Source: Vanessa cardui
Taxonomy: Eukaryota; Arthropoda; Insecta; Lepidoptera; Nymphalidae
Reading direction: 5' to 3'
DNA length: 64,000 nucleotides
Assembly: GCF_905220365.1 (NCBI RefSeq)
Contig: NC_061136.1
Location: 9,961,702 to 10,025,701 of the forward strand
In this document: positions 63,109 to 64,000 of the stretch, in pieces
How the letters are laid out: every line of letters begins with the position of its first letter
Position numbering within the stretch: the stretch's first letter is position 1
Position numbers and translations under genes: made by a program
Notes under the pieces: model-generated
What the model was told of the DNA's origin: nothing
Database searches by the model: none
The model's input: only the letters and a program-made list of their open reading frames with translations

Positions 63109-64000
63109 CGTTATGCGACGTAATTTAGTTTTTAAAAGGCAGGCGAGGAATTAGGATACAAGGTCATCTCGGCCAATAACCACTGGCACTGTTAGAGATA
63201 TAGACCACTTCTCACACTATCGTCTGACAATGCAATCAACTACCCTAACTGAGATGTACCATTTGTGATTTAATCCATAGTCATTCGTACCTTCAAACTG
63301 AAATACAAAGCATTGATGTTTAGTGGTTTGTGGTAGGTAAAGTCTACTAGAATTTGGGTGGTGAGGCCACTCACAAAAAGACATGATTACTGTACGGAAC
63401 CTACGACATTGTACAAGTACATGCTAATAAACGTTTTAATATTTGTCGGTTCTCACATTTAATAAATTATAAATAAATTAAATAATTTAATTTTTATAAT
63501 TATATAATTATAATTCGAGTTTCGAGTCAATGGTAACTCTTAATATTAATTTAATCTTATAAAATGACGATTCATAAGTGCTTATGAGGACCTCTGTTAG
63601 TGAAGTTTATTTTCACTATATGTGTTTCACTAAGCTTCGTCTTTTTTATTATATATAAAATTAACAAGAACTACAAGAGTCCTTGTGCAATCAGTATATT
63701 AGCGATCTTACATTCCTACAAAAAATGATACTTTTTGGTTACTCCCCGTGATTTTTGTTTGCCTACGTCTGCCGTTATAGATTATCTTAGTAAAAACTGT
63801 TTGACTAGCCTTTGGAATTATATAGTGTAGTTCTCACATAAGAAACTTTAGAAATTTTCTTAGGCTAGTTAAAACAGGCTATTTTCACAATTTTTGTTGT
63901 TATATAATTTAAACACGTGTTGTACGTGAGGGCACACGTACGTTATGCATTAAAACTTTCTCGAGTTAAAAGTAAAGTTCGGCTGACACGGTATCCGCAT
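63109..64000. other. AT-rich DNA with possible decayed repeat
   Basis: Between about 63290 and 63370 scattered words (TTCAAACTGAAATACAA, GGTGGTGAGG) hint at a very decayed Metulj-like SINE, but the match is too weak to call. The rest shows no gene. Confidence 0.35.

Noticed and set aside
1..64000. CRISPR arrays, operons, ribosome binding sites, rRNA genes, viral or toxin genes
   Set aside because: The window is animal nuclear DNA; no regularly spaced repeats, rRNA-like sequence, reverse-transcriptase or capsid-like frames were seen.

Overview
The window reads as nuclear DNA of a lepidopteran insect, most likely a nymphalid butterfly. It is strongly AT-rich, has short repeats rather than genes, and carries several dispersed repeat families that I recognise from butterfly genomes: two tRNA-derived SINE families, a Metulj-like SINE family, and short Helitron-like elements ending in CTAG|T. 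The family assignment rests on memory of these repeats, so Lepidoptera is secure and Nymphalidae is only probable.

I could not support any protein-coding gene. The longest open frames (143 and 118 codons) look like by-products of locally GC-rich sequence. The most gene-like object is an orphan CpG-rich block at about 38.1-38.76 kb on the + strand. It has a TATA-like/Inr-like start and ends at a near-consensus splice donor (AAG|GTGAGT). It looks like a promoter plus non-coding first exon of a transcript whose remaining exons lie beyond the window or were not recognised. Around it are perfect 12-bp NRF1-type palindromes at 37.87 and 41.87 kb. A second CpG-rich block at 42.9-43.4 kb has a good splice donor on the opposite strand. 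The 37.8-43.4 kb region is therefore the likely transcriptional centre of an otherwise gene-poor interval.

Layout: 0-12 kb is AT-rich DNA with Metulj-like SINEs (6.5, 9.3, 11.5 kb), a Helitron-like element (7.6 kb) and a composite repeat (5.5 kb). 12-27 kb holds three copies of one tRNA-derived SINE (12.2, 13.6, 26.2 kb), one copy of another (16.8 kb), and GC-richer blocks that may be conserved regulatory DNA (22.0-22.5, 25.1 kb). 27-35 kb holds a 193-bp foldback element (31.6 kb), a three-unit tandem repeat (32.07-32.41 kb), a Metulj-like SINE, a hairpin and a long TA microsatellite. 37.8-43.4 kb is the promoter-like cluster. 45-53 kb has three Helitron-like elements, one of them split by a SINE with visible target-site duplication. 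53-62 kb is long unique sequence with candidate regulatory blocks (56.6-57.5, 59.2-59.5, 61.1-61.7 kb). The end has a perfect 21-bp-stem hairpin followed by a SINE.

The low repeat load, scattered GC-richer islands and absence of exons fit a large intron or regulatory desert of a developmental gene or long non-coding RNA. That is inference; neither the gene nor the species can be named from the sequence alone.
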